The translations under genes were made by a program, and so were the position numbers. A stretch of DNA of 64,000 nucleotides from CAYYMH01 sp964472785 (lineage in GTDB: Bacteria > Zhuqueibacterota > Zhuqueibacteria > Thermofontimicrobiales > Thermofontimicrobiaceae): NCBI GenBank assembly GCA_964472785.1, contig CAYYMH010000004.1, positions 62,001 through 126,000 of the forward strand, given 5' to 3'. Below, piece after piece: positions 1 through 9,028 of the stretch. The notes beneath the pieces are model-generated. The model did no database searches. It was given only the letters and a program-made list of their open reading frames with translations, and was not told the origin of the DNA. Numbering within the stretch: position 1 is the stretch's first letter; each line of letters begins with the position of its first letter.

Positions 1-66
1 CAAAATCAATCCTTGCTTTGGTGCGTACTTTTTCAATGTTTCATAATATTTTTCTACTGACATCAT
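1..66 (-). CDS. Probable ferredoxin-thioredoxin reductase catalytic chain, N-terminal fragment
   Basis: Only the first 22 codons lie in the window; the gene continues past the left edge. The visible start reads MMSVEKYYETLKKYAPKQG. This resembles the N-terminus of ferredoxin-thioredoxin reductase catalytic subunits, which pass electrons from ferredoxin to thioredoxin-like proteins through a 4Fe-4S cluster. The start ATG overlaps the TGA stop of the glutaredoxin-like gene (ATGA arrangement), with an AGGAGG ribosome site about 8 bases upstream, so the two are probably translationally coupled. The cluster-binding cysteines are outside the window. Identity rests on a short similarity and on context. 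Confidence 0.4.
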   Translation of the reverse strand, partial: MMSVEKYYETLKKYAPKQGLIL

Positions 67-332
67 AAATTCAACACCTCCTTGACACCATCATAATCTT
101 CACCAATCACTGCTAAATCGCCCACGATCAATGTCGGGAAAGACAAACTCGGATTGCTGGGCTGCATAAACTTGAGATGCTTTTTTTTCTCTTCCATCGA
201 TAACAAATCAATGTCAACAACCTTGGCTTCCACATTGTTCATTTCCAGGAACCTTTTCATGCGAGCACAACGCGGACAGGTGCTGATTGCAAACAAAATT
301 GGAACTTTATTATTCAATTCATTTTCGTACAT
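63..332 (-). CDS. Glutaredoxin-like protein
   Basis: A small thioredoxin-fold protein of about 89 residues. The redox motif CPRC (residues 19-22) follows the first beta strand, and a cis-proline SFPTL segment sits near residue 65, as in glutaredoxins that carry out thiol-disulfide exchange. The ATG at 332 is chosen over a GTG at 344 because GGAG lies six bases before it. It overlaps the downstream gene, a probable ferredoxin-thioredoxin reductase, suggesting that this protein is its thiol partner rather than a glutathione-dependent enzyme. The peroxiredoxin directly upstream could be a client of the pair; that is inference. Confidence 0.85.
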   Translation of the reverse strand: MYENELNNKVPILFAISTCPRCARMKRFLEMNNVEAKVVDIDLLSMEEKKKHLKFMQPSNPSLSFPTLIVGDLAVIGEDYDGVKEVLNL

Positions 333-386
333 ATTCAACTCCACATTTTTTCACAACTTTTCAATTTATGTTTCTACAACATTCAA

Positions 387-842
387 TTACAAAACACTTA
401 ACACGTCTTCGCCGTGTATTGCCGTATTTACTTTATCAAATACTTGTTTGATAATACCATCTTTTCCGATCACAAAGGTCGAACGTTTGATACCCATATA
501 TGTTTTCCCGTACATCTTCTTTTCACCCCAGGCACCGTACTTTTCCGCCACTTCATGTTCCGGATCTGACAGTAAGGTAAAATTCAAATTGTTTTTATTA
601 ATAAAATTTTGATGCGATTTCACGCTATCCGGACTCACGCCCAAAATAACCGCATTTTTGGCTTCGATCTTTTCCGAATTGTCTCTGAAAGAGCATGCCT
701 CTTTGGTACATCCCGGCGTATTATCTTTTGGATAAAAATAAAGGATCACATCTTTTTCTCCCAAAAAATTGGATAATGATACGTCCTCTCCTTGATCCGA
801 TTGCAATTTAAAATCCGGTGCTTTATCTCCAACTTTTAACAT
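387..842 (-). CDS. bcp: Thioredoxin-dependent thiol peroxidase (peroxiredoxin Q/BCP)
   Basis: A 151-residue peroxiredoxin of the BCP/PrxQ class, which reduces hydrogen peroxide and organic hydroperoxides using thioredoxin-type donors. The motif PGCTKEAC places the peroxidatic Cys at residue 45 and the resolving Cys five residues later at 50, the atypical 2-Cys arrangement of this family. The ATG at 842 is preceded by AGGAGA, and the residues that would lie upstream of it in frame do not look like this family. It sits between the glutaredoxin-like gene and rubredoxin in a redox-defence cluster. Confidence 0.95.
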   Translation of the reverse strand: MLKVGDKAPDFKLQSDQGEDVSLSNFLGEKDVILYFYPKDNTPGCTKEACSFRDNSEKIEAKNAVILGVSPDSVKSHQNFINKNNLNFTLLSDPEHEVAEKYGAWGEKKMYGKTYMGIKRSTFVIGKDGIIKQVFDKVNTAIHGEDVLSVL

Positions 843-987
843 TATTTTTTCTCCTGATATAAACGACCAAAAAAATTGGTGAGTGGCTCTTGAATGGTAT
901 TCAAAATTATCCAATAAAACCACTCACCATCACTTTGACCAACTTCATCCGATTCAATATAACAACCCGTAATAACCCAGTGTACAA

Positions 988-1149
988 TTATTCTTGTACT
1001 GAAAATTCGCTTTTATCTGCTCCGCAAACCGGACACACCCAGTCTTCCGGAATATCTTCGAATGCGGTTCCGGCTTCTACTCCACTATCCGGATCACCTT
1101 CTGCCGGATCATAAACGTAACCACAAACATCACAAATGTACTTTTTCAT
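988..1149 (-). CDS. Rubredoxin
   Basis: A 53-residue protein with the two CxxC knuckles of rubredoxin (CDVC at 6-9 and CPVC at 39-42) that bind a single iron. Conserved aromatic and acidic positions (GYVYDPAEGD, PEDWVCP) are present. The ATG at 1149 follows AAGGAG; the longer open frame upstream lacks family similarity. Rubredoxin passes single electrons to rubrerythrin or superoxide reductase in anaerobes, and both occur in this window (36.1 and 30.0 kb), so it is a plausible donor for either. Confidence 0.96.
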   Translation of the reverse strand: MKKYICDVCGYVYDPAEGDPDSGVEAGTAFEDIPEDWVCPVCGADKSEFSVQE

Positions 1150-1267
1150 GCGCTTTCTCCTTCTTAAATAAAGTGAATAATTTGATTTTTTTTTAAATAC
1201 GTTTGTAGCTGTCATTATTCAAAAATGAACGTAATATCATTGGTATATTAAACAAAGCTAACTAAAA

Positions 1268-1708
1268 TTAAGCAGGGTATTTTCCAGCGACGTATTCCTT
1301 CAAATATTTATTTTCCACATGAAGGTCTGCCAAATGCGCTTTGACAATATCCCCGATAGAAATAATCCCACAAATGTTGTGATCTTTCACGATGGGCAAA
1401 TGACGGATACGATTTTTTGTCATTAACTTCTGTACATCTTCCAGACTATCTTCAGGGGCACCAACGATGATATCTCTTGTCATAATATCTTTTACTTTAC
1501 TCTGCTTGATACCTTCGCACTTGCTTAATGTCTCCATAAGTACATCCCGGGCACCTATAATGCCCACAGGATCTTCATTATCGTTCAAGACTAAGAGTGA
1601 TCCCACTTTATTTGCAGCAAAAACTTGCATCGCCTCCCAAACTGTTTTTTCTTCATGTACACTAACCACATTAGAGCCCTTTTCAGAGAGAATGTCTTTA
1701 ACTTTCAT
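1268..1708 (-). CDS. CBS-domain pair protein
   Basis: A 146-residue stand-alone protein made of two CBS motifs, roughly residues 5-60 and 72-130. The repeats show the typical GIIGARDV and GIISIGDIV endings and a VKDIMTRD segment opening the second repeat. CBS pairs bind adenine nucleotides and act as energy or redox sensors, but no effector domain is attached here, so the target is unknown. AAGGAG precedes the ATG. Family membership is clear; the role within the redox cluster is inferred from position only. Confidence 0.9.
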   Translation of the reverse strand: MKVKDILSEKGSNVVSVHEEKTVWEAMQVFAANKVGSLLVLNDNEDPVGIIGARDVLMETLSKCEGIKQSKVKDIMTRDIIVGAPEDSLEDVQKLMTKNRIRHLPIVKDHNICGIISIGDIVKAHLADLHVENKYLKEYVAGKYPA

Positions 1709-1847
1709 TTCGCTTGCTCCTTTTTGAGATTCTAATTTTCAATGAATTAATAATTATCACCATTGGCTGTTGTTTTAATAATTTTAGTTATTTTAGATGA
1801 GAATCAATCCGAAATTATGCATAAAATTTTAGAATTTCTTTCCATTT

Positions 1848-2351
1848 TTACATCATCGGCCAAAATTGATTATCATACCAAACGCTTTCTTTTAACTCCT
1901 TATCCAAATCGCTCAAAAACTGCAAATGTGTCTTTTCCCAGTTCGCCAACCAATTGTACAACTCCTTTGCTTCTGTATTTTCAGCCAAATCCGCCTGTTC
2001 TGAATAAAATGTCACAGCGCGTTCTTCCATTGCCATGGCAGCAGAAATCGCAGCCGCTTCATAGCTGGCAGCGTGAATCTGTTTTTTAATCGCACCAGTG
2101 AGCACCGCATCTGCAACCTGTGCTGGCGTATCAGGCAACTCCATCGCTTCAGGTTTCCCGCCGCTTAATACATTTTTAAATTGCTCCGTGAGAATGCTGA
2201 TATGTTTATCTTCCTCTTCAGCCATTGTTTGAAAAATATCTTTCACCGCATCGCTTTGGGTCTGTTTCACAATATTCTGATAAAACGCCTTTCCGCGCCG
2301 TTCTAATAAAATAGCATCTTTAATGATGTCCAGCGTCTTTTCTTGTGGCAT
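1848..2351 (-). CDS. Ferritin-like / rubrerythrin-domain diiron protein
   Basis: A 167-residue, mainly helical protein of the ferritin-like superfamily. Candidate diiron ligands are visible: an E in AILLERRG near residue 17, EEEDKH near 46-51, a second E in AMEERA near 107, and a KTHLQF segment near 140 on the fourth helix. It lacks the rubredoxin-like C-terminal domain of the classical rubrerythrin at 36.1 kb. Likely roles are peroxide reduction or iron handling. Transcription probably starts from the strong promoter at 2455-2483. The ATG follows GGAGAG. Confidence 0.8.
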   Translation of the reverse strand: MPQEKTLDIIKDAILLERRGKAFYQNIVKQTQSDAVKDIFQTMAEEEDKHISILTEQFKNVLSGGKPEAMELPDTPAQVADAVLTGAIKKQIHAASYEAAAISAAMAMEERAVTFYSEQADLAENTEAKELYNWLANWEKTHLQFLSDLDKELKESVWYDNQFWPMM

Positions 2352-2454
2352 ATTAACTCTCCTCGATTATAAGATAATTATAAAATTTAAAGAATGCTCT
2401 AACAAGATCGAAATCAAGCAGTTGAACCATTTATGGCATAAATACTGAGAATTT

Positions 2455-2483
2455 ATAATATAAATTTTTTACCATAGTGTCAA
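2455..2483 (-). promoter_or_regulatory. Sigma-70-type promoter of the ferritin-like gene
   Basis: On the minus strand TTGACA (2483-2478) is followed after 17 bases by TATTAT (2460-2455), close to the sigma-70 consensus. It lies about 105 bases upstream of the ferritin-like start. A/T-rich TTATAA half sites at about 2366-2383, inside the leader, resemble loosely a Fur/PerR-type box, but the spacing is not canonical. Confidence 0.65.
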
Positions 2484-2515
2484 GTGTTTTTTAAACAATT
2501 GTATGTTAAAATTAA

Positions 2516-3298
2516 TCAAGAATCAAATTTGTTAACAAAGGGTGTTTTAATCATGCCCCACATCGTTTGCCACTGCGAACCATCAATCTCCTTTACACCA
2601 TAATTGATATTTTTCGGATCACTCCGAACTTTGAATGTTCTGGCGATTCGATCCCACCAGGAAAAAATCGTCCCATAATTCATATTTGATTCTTCTCGAA
2701 TTTGAGAATGATGAACCCAATGCATCCACGGTGTGACAATTATCTGTCTTAATACGTTGTCAATTTTCTGGGGAATATAAAAATTGCTGTGATGAAAATA
2801 GATAATCGGGAGCATAATCGTCTCATAAAGCAAAATATCAACCGGTCGCATTCCCAACAGGATAATGATTCCCAAACGCAACGACGATGAAAAAATTAAT
2901 TCGACAGGATGAAAACGCATAGCAGTAGTTACATCCATTGCCGGATCGGTGTGATGCATCCGATGAAATCGCCAGAGAAATTCAATCTCATGATTCATCC
3001 GGTGCCAAATATACATCCACACATCGAAACCGATAATCAACACGGCGATACGAATAAACATCGGTACATCCAATTGATAAAATAGACCAAATTTTTGTTC
3101 GGAGGAAATTGCATAAATAACTCCATAGACCGCAGAAAATACGACTGTCAAAAGAATCGCATTCATAATGTTGATCCCCACGTTCCGGGCGCCATGTTTG
3201 AGACGATTTTTTTTGTCGCGGAACAAGGGATAAACCGTTTCCAGCCCAAGTAAAATCAAAAAGATAGCAATCGAAATCGCGTATTTGGCAATCTGCAT
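2516..3298 (-). CDS. Sterol desaturase / fatty acid hydroxylase family membrane protein
   Basis: A 260-residue integral membrane diiron oxygenase. Histidine clusters characteristic of the family are visible: HRMNHE and HRMHHTD around residues 101-120, HHSNF near 170 and HWVHHSQ near 195, surrounded by hydrophobic helices at the N-terminus and centre. These enzymes use oxygen to hydroxylate or desaturate lipid or sterol-like substrates; the actual substrate cannot be told from sequence. AGGAAAAG precedes the ATG. An oxygen-using enzyme next to an oxygen-defence cluster suggests at least occasional oxygen exposure. Confidence 0.88.
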   Translation of the reverse strand: MQIAKYAISIAIFLILLGLETVYPLFRDKKNRLKHGARNVGINIMNAILLTVVFSAVYGVIYAISSEQKFGLFYQLDVPMFIRIAVLIIGFDVWMYIWHRMNHEIEFLWRFHRMHHTDPAMDVTTAMRFHPVELIFSSSLRLGIIILLGMRPVDILLYETIMLPIIYFHHSNFYIPQKIDNVLRQIIVTPWMHWVHHSQIREESNMNYGTIFSWWDRIARTFKVRSDPKNINYGVKEIDGSQWQTMWGMIKTPFVNKFDS

Positions 3299-3388
3299 AT
3301 TATTCTTTTCCTGTATGACAACTCACTATAAATTCATTTATTTAAATCATAATTGACAATAGATTGTCGGCTAAAATCATTGATCAAT

Positions 3389-5395
3389 TTATTCTGCAAA
3401 CATCCTTTCAGCCTGCCGCACAATTTGATCCGCTGTAATCTCAAAGTGTTCGTACAAACTCTGGTAAGGAGCCGAAGCGCCAAACTCGTTTAATCCCAAA
3501 ACGATTCCACTTGAACCAGCATATTTATGCCAACCCAAAACAGCTCCGGCTTCAACTGCAACACGTTTGGTAACGGATTCCGGCAAAACCTCTGCTTTGT
3601 ATTCAGCCGACTGATTCTCAAAAAGCGTCCAACTGGGCATGCTGACAACGCGTGAATTAATTCCTCTTTGGTTTAATCGTTCGAAGGCTTCGATGCAAAG
3701 ATGAACTTCTGAACCGGTACTCATCAGAATGAGCTCCGGTGAACCTTTTGAATCTGCAACAACGTATGCGCCGTTTAATGCACCTTCGGCTGAATTAAAT
3801 TTTGACCGATCAAACGTCGGCACATTTTGTCGGGTAAGCACTAATGCAATCGGATGGTCTTTTACTGTCAATATATATCGCCAAAGTGAAGCTAATTCAT
3901 TGGCATCTGCCGGACGAATCACCTCAAGTTCAGGCATCGCCCGCAAAGACGCCAAATGTTCAATGGGTTGATGGGTCGGACCGTCTTCGCCCAGTCCGAT
4001 ACTGTCGTGAGTAAAAATAAAAAGAGACGGTTGTTTCATCAGCGCTGCCAGCCGAATTGCAGGGCGCATGTAATCCGAGAAAACAAAAAAGGTTGCTCCA
4101 AACGCTCGCAGTTTGCTGAGTGTCATGCCGTTTACAATCGCACCCATTGCATGTTCACGAATGCCGAAGTGAAAATTTCTACCCTTATAATTGTCCTTAT
4201 TGAAAGCATCAGCATCATCAAATAAGGTCTTCGTGGAAGGACTCAAATCAGCAGCGCCTCCCAAAAACCAGGGCACTCGTTTTGCGATGAGGTTCAAAAT
4301 CTGTCCATTGGTCTTCCGCGTTGCAGCACCTTTTGCATCTGCCGGAAATTCCGGTAAATCTTCGAACCACCCTGCGGGCACATCTCTGTTTTGTACCATC
4401 TCGAATTGTTCTGCTAATTTCGGATGCTCAATCTTGTATCGTTCATATTTTTGGTTCCAGTTCTTTTCAGTCTCTGCACCGATCTTTCGTTTCGTTTTAG
4501 TAAACTCTCGCACTTCATCCGGCACAAAGAACTTCTTCTCCGGATCACAACCGTAGAATTTTTTCGCTTCACGAATTTCGTCCTCACCAAGCGGAGCGCC
4601 ATGGGCGTCAGCCGTGTCCTGCTTATTTGGAGCGCCGTAAGCGATATGACTATCCAATATGATCAGATTGGGTTTCCCTTTATTCTCTTTCGCATTGCTT
4701 AATGCGGTTGAAATTTTGGCGAGATCGTTGGCATCGGCAACATGTTGGACAAACCAGTCATACGCTTCAAATCTCTTTTTAATATTTTCAGAAAATGCTA
4801 ACGCTGTGCTGCCTTCGATGGTGATTGAATTATTATCGTAAATCCAGATTAAATTATCCAGTCCCAAATGTCCGGCAAGGGACGCGGCCTCATGTGAGAT
4901 TCCTTCCATGATGCAGCCATCGCTTGCGATCGCGTAAACATAGTAATCGATGATATCAAAATTGGGGCGATTAAAATAATGCTTGAGCCATTTTTCTGCG
5001 ATTGCCATGCCCACACTGGTTCCAATCCCCTGTCCGAGCGGTCCGGTAGTCATCTCTACACCGAATGCGAATCCGTATTCGGGATGCCCGGCGGTCTTAC
5101 TGTGTAACTGCCGAAAATTTTTGATGTCCTCGAGACTGAGATCGTATCCCATCACATGAAGAGTGGCATACAATAACATGGAGGCATGACCAGCAGAAAG
5201 TACAAGCCGATCTCGATTAGGCCAATCCGGATTTTCCGGATTGAATTTTAAGAATTCATTGTAGATTGTAAAACTCAACGGCGCTAATGCCATCGCAGTT
5301 CCCGGATGACCTGAATTCGCTTGCTGAACCGCATCCATTGATAGCGTACGGATTGTGTTGACAATTAATTGTTTGTCAGAATTTTTTAACTCCAT
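3389..5395 (-). CDS. tkt: Transketolase
   Basis: A full-length transketolase of about 668 residues, which moves two-carbon units between sugar phosphates in the non-oxidative pentose phosphate pathway using thiamine diphosphate. The N-terminal domain carries SGHPG and the GDG-like cofactor segment SDGCIMEG with a following DNN. The central pyrimidine domain has GIREHAMG, and the phosphate-contacting HDSIGLGEDGPTHQP loop is intact. ATG at 5395 follows GAGGG and is preferred to a TTG four codons earlier. It heads a carbohydrate region that also carries zwf, pgl and rpiA. Confidence 0.97.
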   Translation of the reverse strand: MELKNSDKQLIVNTIRTLSMDAVQQANSGHPGTAMALAPLSFTIYNEFLKFNPENPDWPNRDRLVLSAGHASMLLYATLHVMGYDLSLEDIKNFRQLHSKTAGHPEYGFAFGVEMTTGPLGQGIGTSVGMAIAEKWLKHYFNRPNFDIIDYYVYAIASDGCIMEGISHEAASLAGHLGLDNLIWIYDNNSITIEGSTALAFSENIKKRFEAYDWFVQHVADANDLAKISTALSNAKENKGKPNLIILDSHIAYGAPNKQDTADAHGAPLGEDEIREAKKFYGCDPEKKFFVPDEVREFTKTKRKIGAETEKNWNQKYERYKIEHPKLAEQFEMVQNRDVPAGWFEDLPEFPADAKGAATRKTNGQILNLIAKRVPWFLGGAADLSPSTKTLFDDADAFNKDNYKGRNFHFGIREHAMGAIVNGMTLSKLRAFGATFFVFSDYMRPAIRLAALMKQPSLFIFTHDSIGLGEDGPTHQPIEHLASLRAMPELEVIRPADANELASLWRYILTVKDHPIALVLTRQNVPTFDRSKFNSAEGALNGAYVVADSKGSPELILMSTGSEVHLCIEAFERLNQRGINSRVVSMPSWTLFENQSAEYKAEVLPESVTKRVAVEAGAVLGWHKYAGSSGIVLGLNEFGASAPYQSLYEHFEITADQIVRQAERMFAE

Positions 5396-5446
5396 AACCA
5401 CCCTCAATTCATTTTTTTATGAGAATCGACCACAAGAACCACGTTG

Positions 5447-5512
5447 AAAAAGTCGAAACTCATTATTCAATTCTTATCAGATCAAACATCCGATAAGAGG
5501 CTCTAACTTTTT
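5447..5512. other. Nested inverted repeat between transketolase and DUF3047 genes
   Basis: AAAAAGT (5447-5453) pairs with ACTTTTT (5506-5512), and inside it TCTTATC (5472-5478) pairs with GATAAGA (5492-5498). The 190-base gap otherwise holds nothing recognisable. It could be a terminator for the DUF3047 gene or part of the transketolase leader; the pairing is too weak to decide. Confidence 0.3.
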
Positions 5513-5586
5513 GAAAAAACTATTTATTAACTAACGTTCAAATAATGCATCGCGTTCCGTTATTTCAGTGTTGATCAGAAATTATT

Positions 5587-6258
5587 TCATTGTTTACTAA
5601 TGATAAAATCATCATAAAATGCTTCGGCTTTGCCACCGGTATTATCGCCGTCACTCATCACAGCAATTGCCCCGACTTTAAGTGGATCATCGCCGAAAAT
5701 CCGCTGATAATCCTGATACACATTTCGTTTTTCAGTAATCCAATAACCGAGACTATCTCTGCCGCTCTGAACGGCAATCATCACCACATTTTTCGGCAAC
5801 CAGGGATTTGGATGACTCTCCCCTTTCGGCAATTTACGTGCCCAAATGTAGCTGATTGTTTTTGTATTCCATTTCAAAAATTTGGGAAAAACAACATACA
5901 CGCGTGCGCCGTAATCATCGGTCTCTTTCTGATGCACGTCGCCTCTTTCCGATATATGAGTGACCTTCCATCGCCAGCTCAAGAACGGATATTCTTTTAC
6001 ATCATATTTTATTTCCTTGTACAGACCAGAAGCAGCGCTATCAGCCTCTGCTTTTAAAACAAAATTGGTATCTTCATTGACAATCGAATAAGATGTATTC
6101 CCGACAAAACTTTTTTCCTCCCAGCCGGTAATTTGATTTTCTATTTGAGAATCCGCCGAAAATTGGTCAATTACTCGATTAAAAACTTGACTGTAAATTT
6201 TTGTAGTTTGAAAAGACAAAAATACGATAAGAAAAATTATTAATATTCGATTCATCAT
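5587..6258 (-). CDS. DUF3047 family secreted protein
   Basis: A 223-residue protein with an N-terminal signal peptide (hydrophobic residues 3-20, ending near IYSQ) followed by a DUF3047-like domain. Recognisable features include the PFLSWRWKV strand, DDYGARVYVVF, and the C-terminal VMSDGDNTGG loop. The fold is expected to be a periplasmic beta sandwich; no function is established. The double ATG at 6258/6255 follows AAAGGA. A longer frame would start at 6318 inside the upstream gene and would bury the signal peptide, so it is not preferred. Confidence 0.75.
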   Translation of the reverse strand: MMNRILIIFLIVFLSFQTTKIYSQVFNRVIDQFSADSQIENQITGWEEKSFVGNTSYSIVNEDTNFVLKAEADSAASGLYKEIKYDVKEYPFLSWRWKVTHISERGDVHQKETDDYGARVYVVFPKFLKWNTKTISYIWARKLPKGESHPNPWLPKNVVMIAVQSGRDSLGYWITEKRNVYQDYQRIFGDDPLKVGAIAVMSDGDNTGGKAEAFYDDFIISKQ

Positions 6259-6292
6259 CTTTAAATCCTTTGTCTGATTTTCAATATGTTCA

Positions 6293-7042
6293 TTAAGAGG
6301 GATTATTTTTTTGGTCATTCCGAGTTATCAATGGTACGATATAGCTATCTTCAAATGGTGAAGCATAATTCAATCCCAATTTTCGATAGACTGAAACCGG
6401 GATTCCAATATCTGCCAGAAATAAATGACCTGTTTTTCCTTTCAAAAGACCGAGCTTTGGCAATGCGAGAGTCATTGTCCAGCCTGAATGAATAAATTCC
6501 CCTAAAGCACTGCCGTCATTCGCATCGATTCCGGATGGTAAATCCAGCGACAGAATCGGCGCTCCTGCCTGATTCGCCCACTGAATTAATTCCAAAGTAA
6601 TTCCCGTTGGCGGTCCTTTCAAACTGTAACCGATTAACGCATCGATAACAAAATCATACGAGTCGTCATTTAGCTGATAAGTACCAATTTCATGTCCGAA
6701 CGTTGAATGAAATACTTTCCGTTGAAACGCAGTGACTTCCGCGAGCCCTGAAGCGTTTGTCAGACACAGATTCACCTGTGCGTTTCGGTTGGAAAGATGT
6801 CTGGCTGCACAAATGCCTCCACCACTATTCCCGCCTGTACCGGCTATTACTAAAATACGTGCTTTGTTCCAATGATCTCCCAGCAATTTAATTGTCAGCT
6901 CTGCCAAATTCCGACCAGCGTTCTCCATCATTTGAAATAAGTTCGGACCAGTCTGCTCCATAGCAATGCGATCAATTTCCTGCATTTGTCCAGCGCTAAC
7001 TGCCGGGACGTGTATTCCTGTTTCTGTATAAAATTTTTGCAT
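6293..7042 (-). CDS. nnrE: NAD(P)H-hydrate epimerase (YjeF N-terminal domain)
   Basis: A single-domain YjeF_N protein of 249 residues that would epimerise damaged NAD(P)HX. Visible signatures are the Rossmann-like loop AGTGGNSGGG, the DALIGYSLKG segment carrying the family's catalytic Asp, and SLDLPSGIDANDG. The loop differs from the common NNGGDG form (Asp replaced by Gly). No ADP/ATP-dependent dehydratase (NnrD) domain is fused or adjacent, so the repair partner must be elsewhere. The ATG at 7042 is chosen over a TTG at 7051; neither has a strong ribosome site. Confidence 0.82.
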   Translation of the reverse strand: MQKFYTETGIHVPAVSAGQMQEIDRIAMEQTGPNLFQMMENAGRNLAELTIKLLGDHWNKARILVIAGTGGNSGGGICAARHLSNRNAQVNLCLTNASGLAEVTAFQRKVFHSTFGHEIGTYQLNDDSYDFVIDALIGYSLKGPPTGITLELIQWANQAGAPILSLDLPSGIDANDGSALGEFIHSGWTMTLALPKLGLLKGKTGHLFLADIGIPVSVYRKLGLNYASPFEDSYIVPLITRNDQKNNPS

Positions 7043-7135
7043 TTTGCTCAAGACTAATTAATTTTTCTCGTTTCTGAAAGGATTTAGTTCAGTAAATTAA
7101 ATCTAATCTTTGCCAGCTCGCCTCAAATCACTGTT

Positions 7136-8971
7136 TCAATCTTTTTTACCCAATGCCCGATCCAGGTTGAACGCTGCGCTGATTAACGCTAAATGAGTAA
7201 ACGCCTGCGGAAAATTACCCAATGCTTCACCACTGGCGCCAATTTCTTCGCCGTACAAACCGAGATGATTCGCATATCCCAACATTTTTTCAAAAATCAG
7301 CCGAGCCTCCTCCAGCCGATCGGAATCAAACCGACCCGCGCGTGACAATGCTTCCACCAGCCAGAACGAACAAATGGTAAACGTTCCTTCATCGCCTTTT
7401 AAGCCATCGGGCGCCTCTGTTACATCGTAACGGTAAACCAGACTGTTGGAAACCAGTCCGCCTTTTTCCGGAGATTGATTTATAGCGTTCAGAGTTTTAA
7501 TCATCCTCGGATCGGTTGGCGACAGAAAGAATACCAGCGGCATCATTAAATTTGACGCATCCAAAGTATTGCTGCCATAGCTCTGTACAAACGCTTCACG
7601 ATCCGGACTCCAACCTTTTTTCATAATTTCTTCATAGATTTCATCACGGCATTTTAGCCAGCGGTCATGATCGGCCGGAAAAGAACGTTTATTTGCAAGA
7701 CGTATGGCTCGATCCACAGCCACCCAGCACATTAATTTTGAATAAACAAAATGTCTTTTCCCACCACGTACTTCCCAGATCCCCTCATCCTCCTTGTTCC
7801 AATTCTCACACACATAATTGACCAAACGTCGCAAAGATGTCCACATATCGTAGGAAATCGGACTACCATATTTATTGAACAGATAGACTGAGTCCATCAA
7901 CTCACCGTAAATATCCAATTGTAATTGATTATAAGCGCCGTTACCGACACGAACCGGTTTTGATCCTTTGTAACCTTTGAGATGATCCAAAATTTCTTCT
8001 TTCAACTCGTGACGTCCGTCAATGCCATACATCAATTGCAGGGAACCGTCTGGGTTCATTTCTTTGGTTCTTTTTTCAATCCAATTCATAAAATGTGCTG
8101 CTTCATCGGTGAAACCAATGCGAAGTAATCCATAAAGCGTAAATGCAGCATCCCGGATCCAAGTGTACCGATAGTCCCAATTCCGTTCTCCGCCGACGCT
8201 TTCCGGCAAACTACAGGTCGGCGCTGCGACAATCGCGCCTGTCGGTTCGTAGGTTAATAATTTCAATGTCAGAGCAGAGCGATGAACCATTTCCCGCCAG
8301 CGGCCTGTATAGGTACATTTTGATATCCATCGACGCCAGTAATCTACAGTTTCTGTGAATAGCTCGTGAACAGCATCATGTGACGGACACACGGGACATG
8401 ATGCATTCGATTTTGCTTCTTCCAATACGAAAACAGCTTTTTCCCCTTCAGCTAAATCAAAATCCGCAGTAGCGCCACTTCCATCAGCCTTTAGAGAGAC
8501 ATCTGTTTTTAACCACAAGCTCAATTTTTCAGAATTAAAGTAAGCGCCGTTTTCACTGACCGTTAATTCATGTTGATCTCGGGCATAATTAAACGCCGGA
8601 TAACATGCAACGTTGAATGTCATTTTACCTCTAACCACGTTGACCAAACGTATCAATCTGTGGTGCTTTTGTTTCTCGCCTGTGTTTTCAACAGGCATAA
8701 AATCAGTAATTTCAGCCACACCATCGGAACAAAGAAATCGGCTAATGAGCACATTTGTTTCGGGCCAATAAAATTGTTTGTATGTTACCTTTTCCCGTTT
8801 CAGCGAAATTTGAAAAAACCCGCCCTTTTCGTCATCCAGAATCGAAGCGAAAATACTGGGCGAGTCAAAATGCGGAAAGCATAACCAGTCAATTGAACCA
8901 TTTATTCCGACCAAAGCCAGGGTGTGCATATCCCCGATGATACCATAATTTTCGATGGGTTGGTAAGCCAT
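7136..8971 (-). CDS. Glycoside hydrolase family 15 protein (glucoamylase/trehalase-like)
   Basis: A 611-residue cytoplasmic GH15 enzyme. The N-terminal beta-sandwich domain begins with the characteristic YGIIGDMHTLALVG and GSIDWLCFPHFDSPS segments. The (alpha/alpha)6 catalytic barrel contains GGERNWDYRYTWIRDA. Such enzymes release glucose from alpha-glucans or trehalose; substrate cannot be assigned here. No signal peptide is seen, so it acts on internal reserves. The ATG at 8971 follows AGGA; an ATG three codons earlier overlaps that site. The neighbouring SDR, resembling glucose dehydrogenase, and zwf/pgl suggest that released glucose enters oxidative metabolism. Confidence 0.9.
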   Translation of the reverse strand: MAYQPIENYGIIGDMHTLALVGINGSIDWLCFPHFDSPSIFASILDDEKGGFFQISLKREKVTYKQFYWPETNVLISRFLCSDGVAEITDFMPVENTGEKQKHHRLIRLVNVVRGKMTFNVACYPAFNYARDQHELTVSENGAYFNSEKLSLWLKTDVSLKADGSGATADFDLAEGEKAVFVLEEAKSNASCPVCPSHDAVHELFTETVDYWRRWISKCTYTGRWREMVHRSALTLKLLTYEPTGAIVAAPTCSLPESVGGERNWDYRYTWIRDAAFTLYGLLRIGFTDEAAHFMNWIEKRTKEMNPDGSLQLMYGIDGRHELKEEILDHLKGYKGSKPVRVGNGAYNQLQLDIYGELMDSVYLFNKYGSPISYDMWTSLRRLVNYVCENWNKEDEGIWEVRGGKRHFVYSKLMCWVAVDRAIRLANKRSFPADHDRWLKCRDEIYEEIMKKGWSPDREAFVQSYGSNTLDASNLMMPLVFFLSPTDPRMIKTLNAINQSPEKGGLVSNSLVYRYDVTEAPDGLKGDEGTFTICSFWLVEALSRAGRFDSDRLEEARLIFEKMLGYANHLGLYGEEIGASGEALGNFPQAFTHLALISAAFNLDRALGKKD

Positions 8972-9028
8972 TTTTAACATCCTTTTGGTTTTATGTGCTA
9001 AATGGTGTCTATCCGAAAAATACCAAAA

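Noticed and set aside
2366..2383. PerR/Fur box upstream of the ferritin-like gene
   Set aside because: TTATAA repeats are 5 bases apart and do not match the 7-1-7 layout; A/T-rich leader alone could give this, so it is only mentioned with the promoter.
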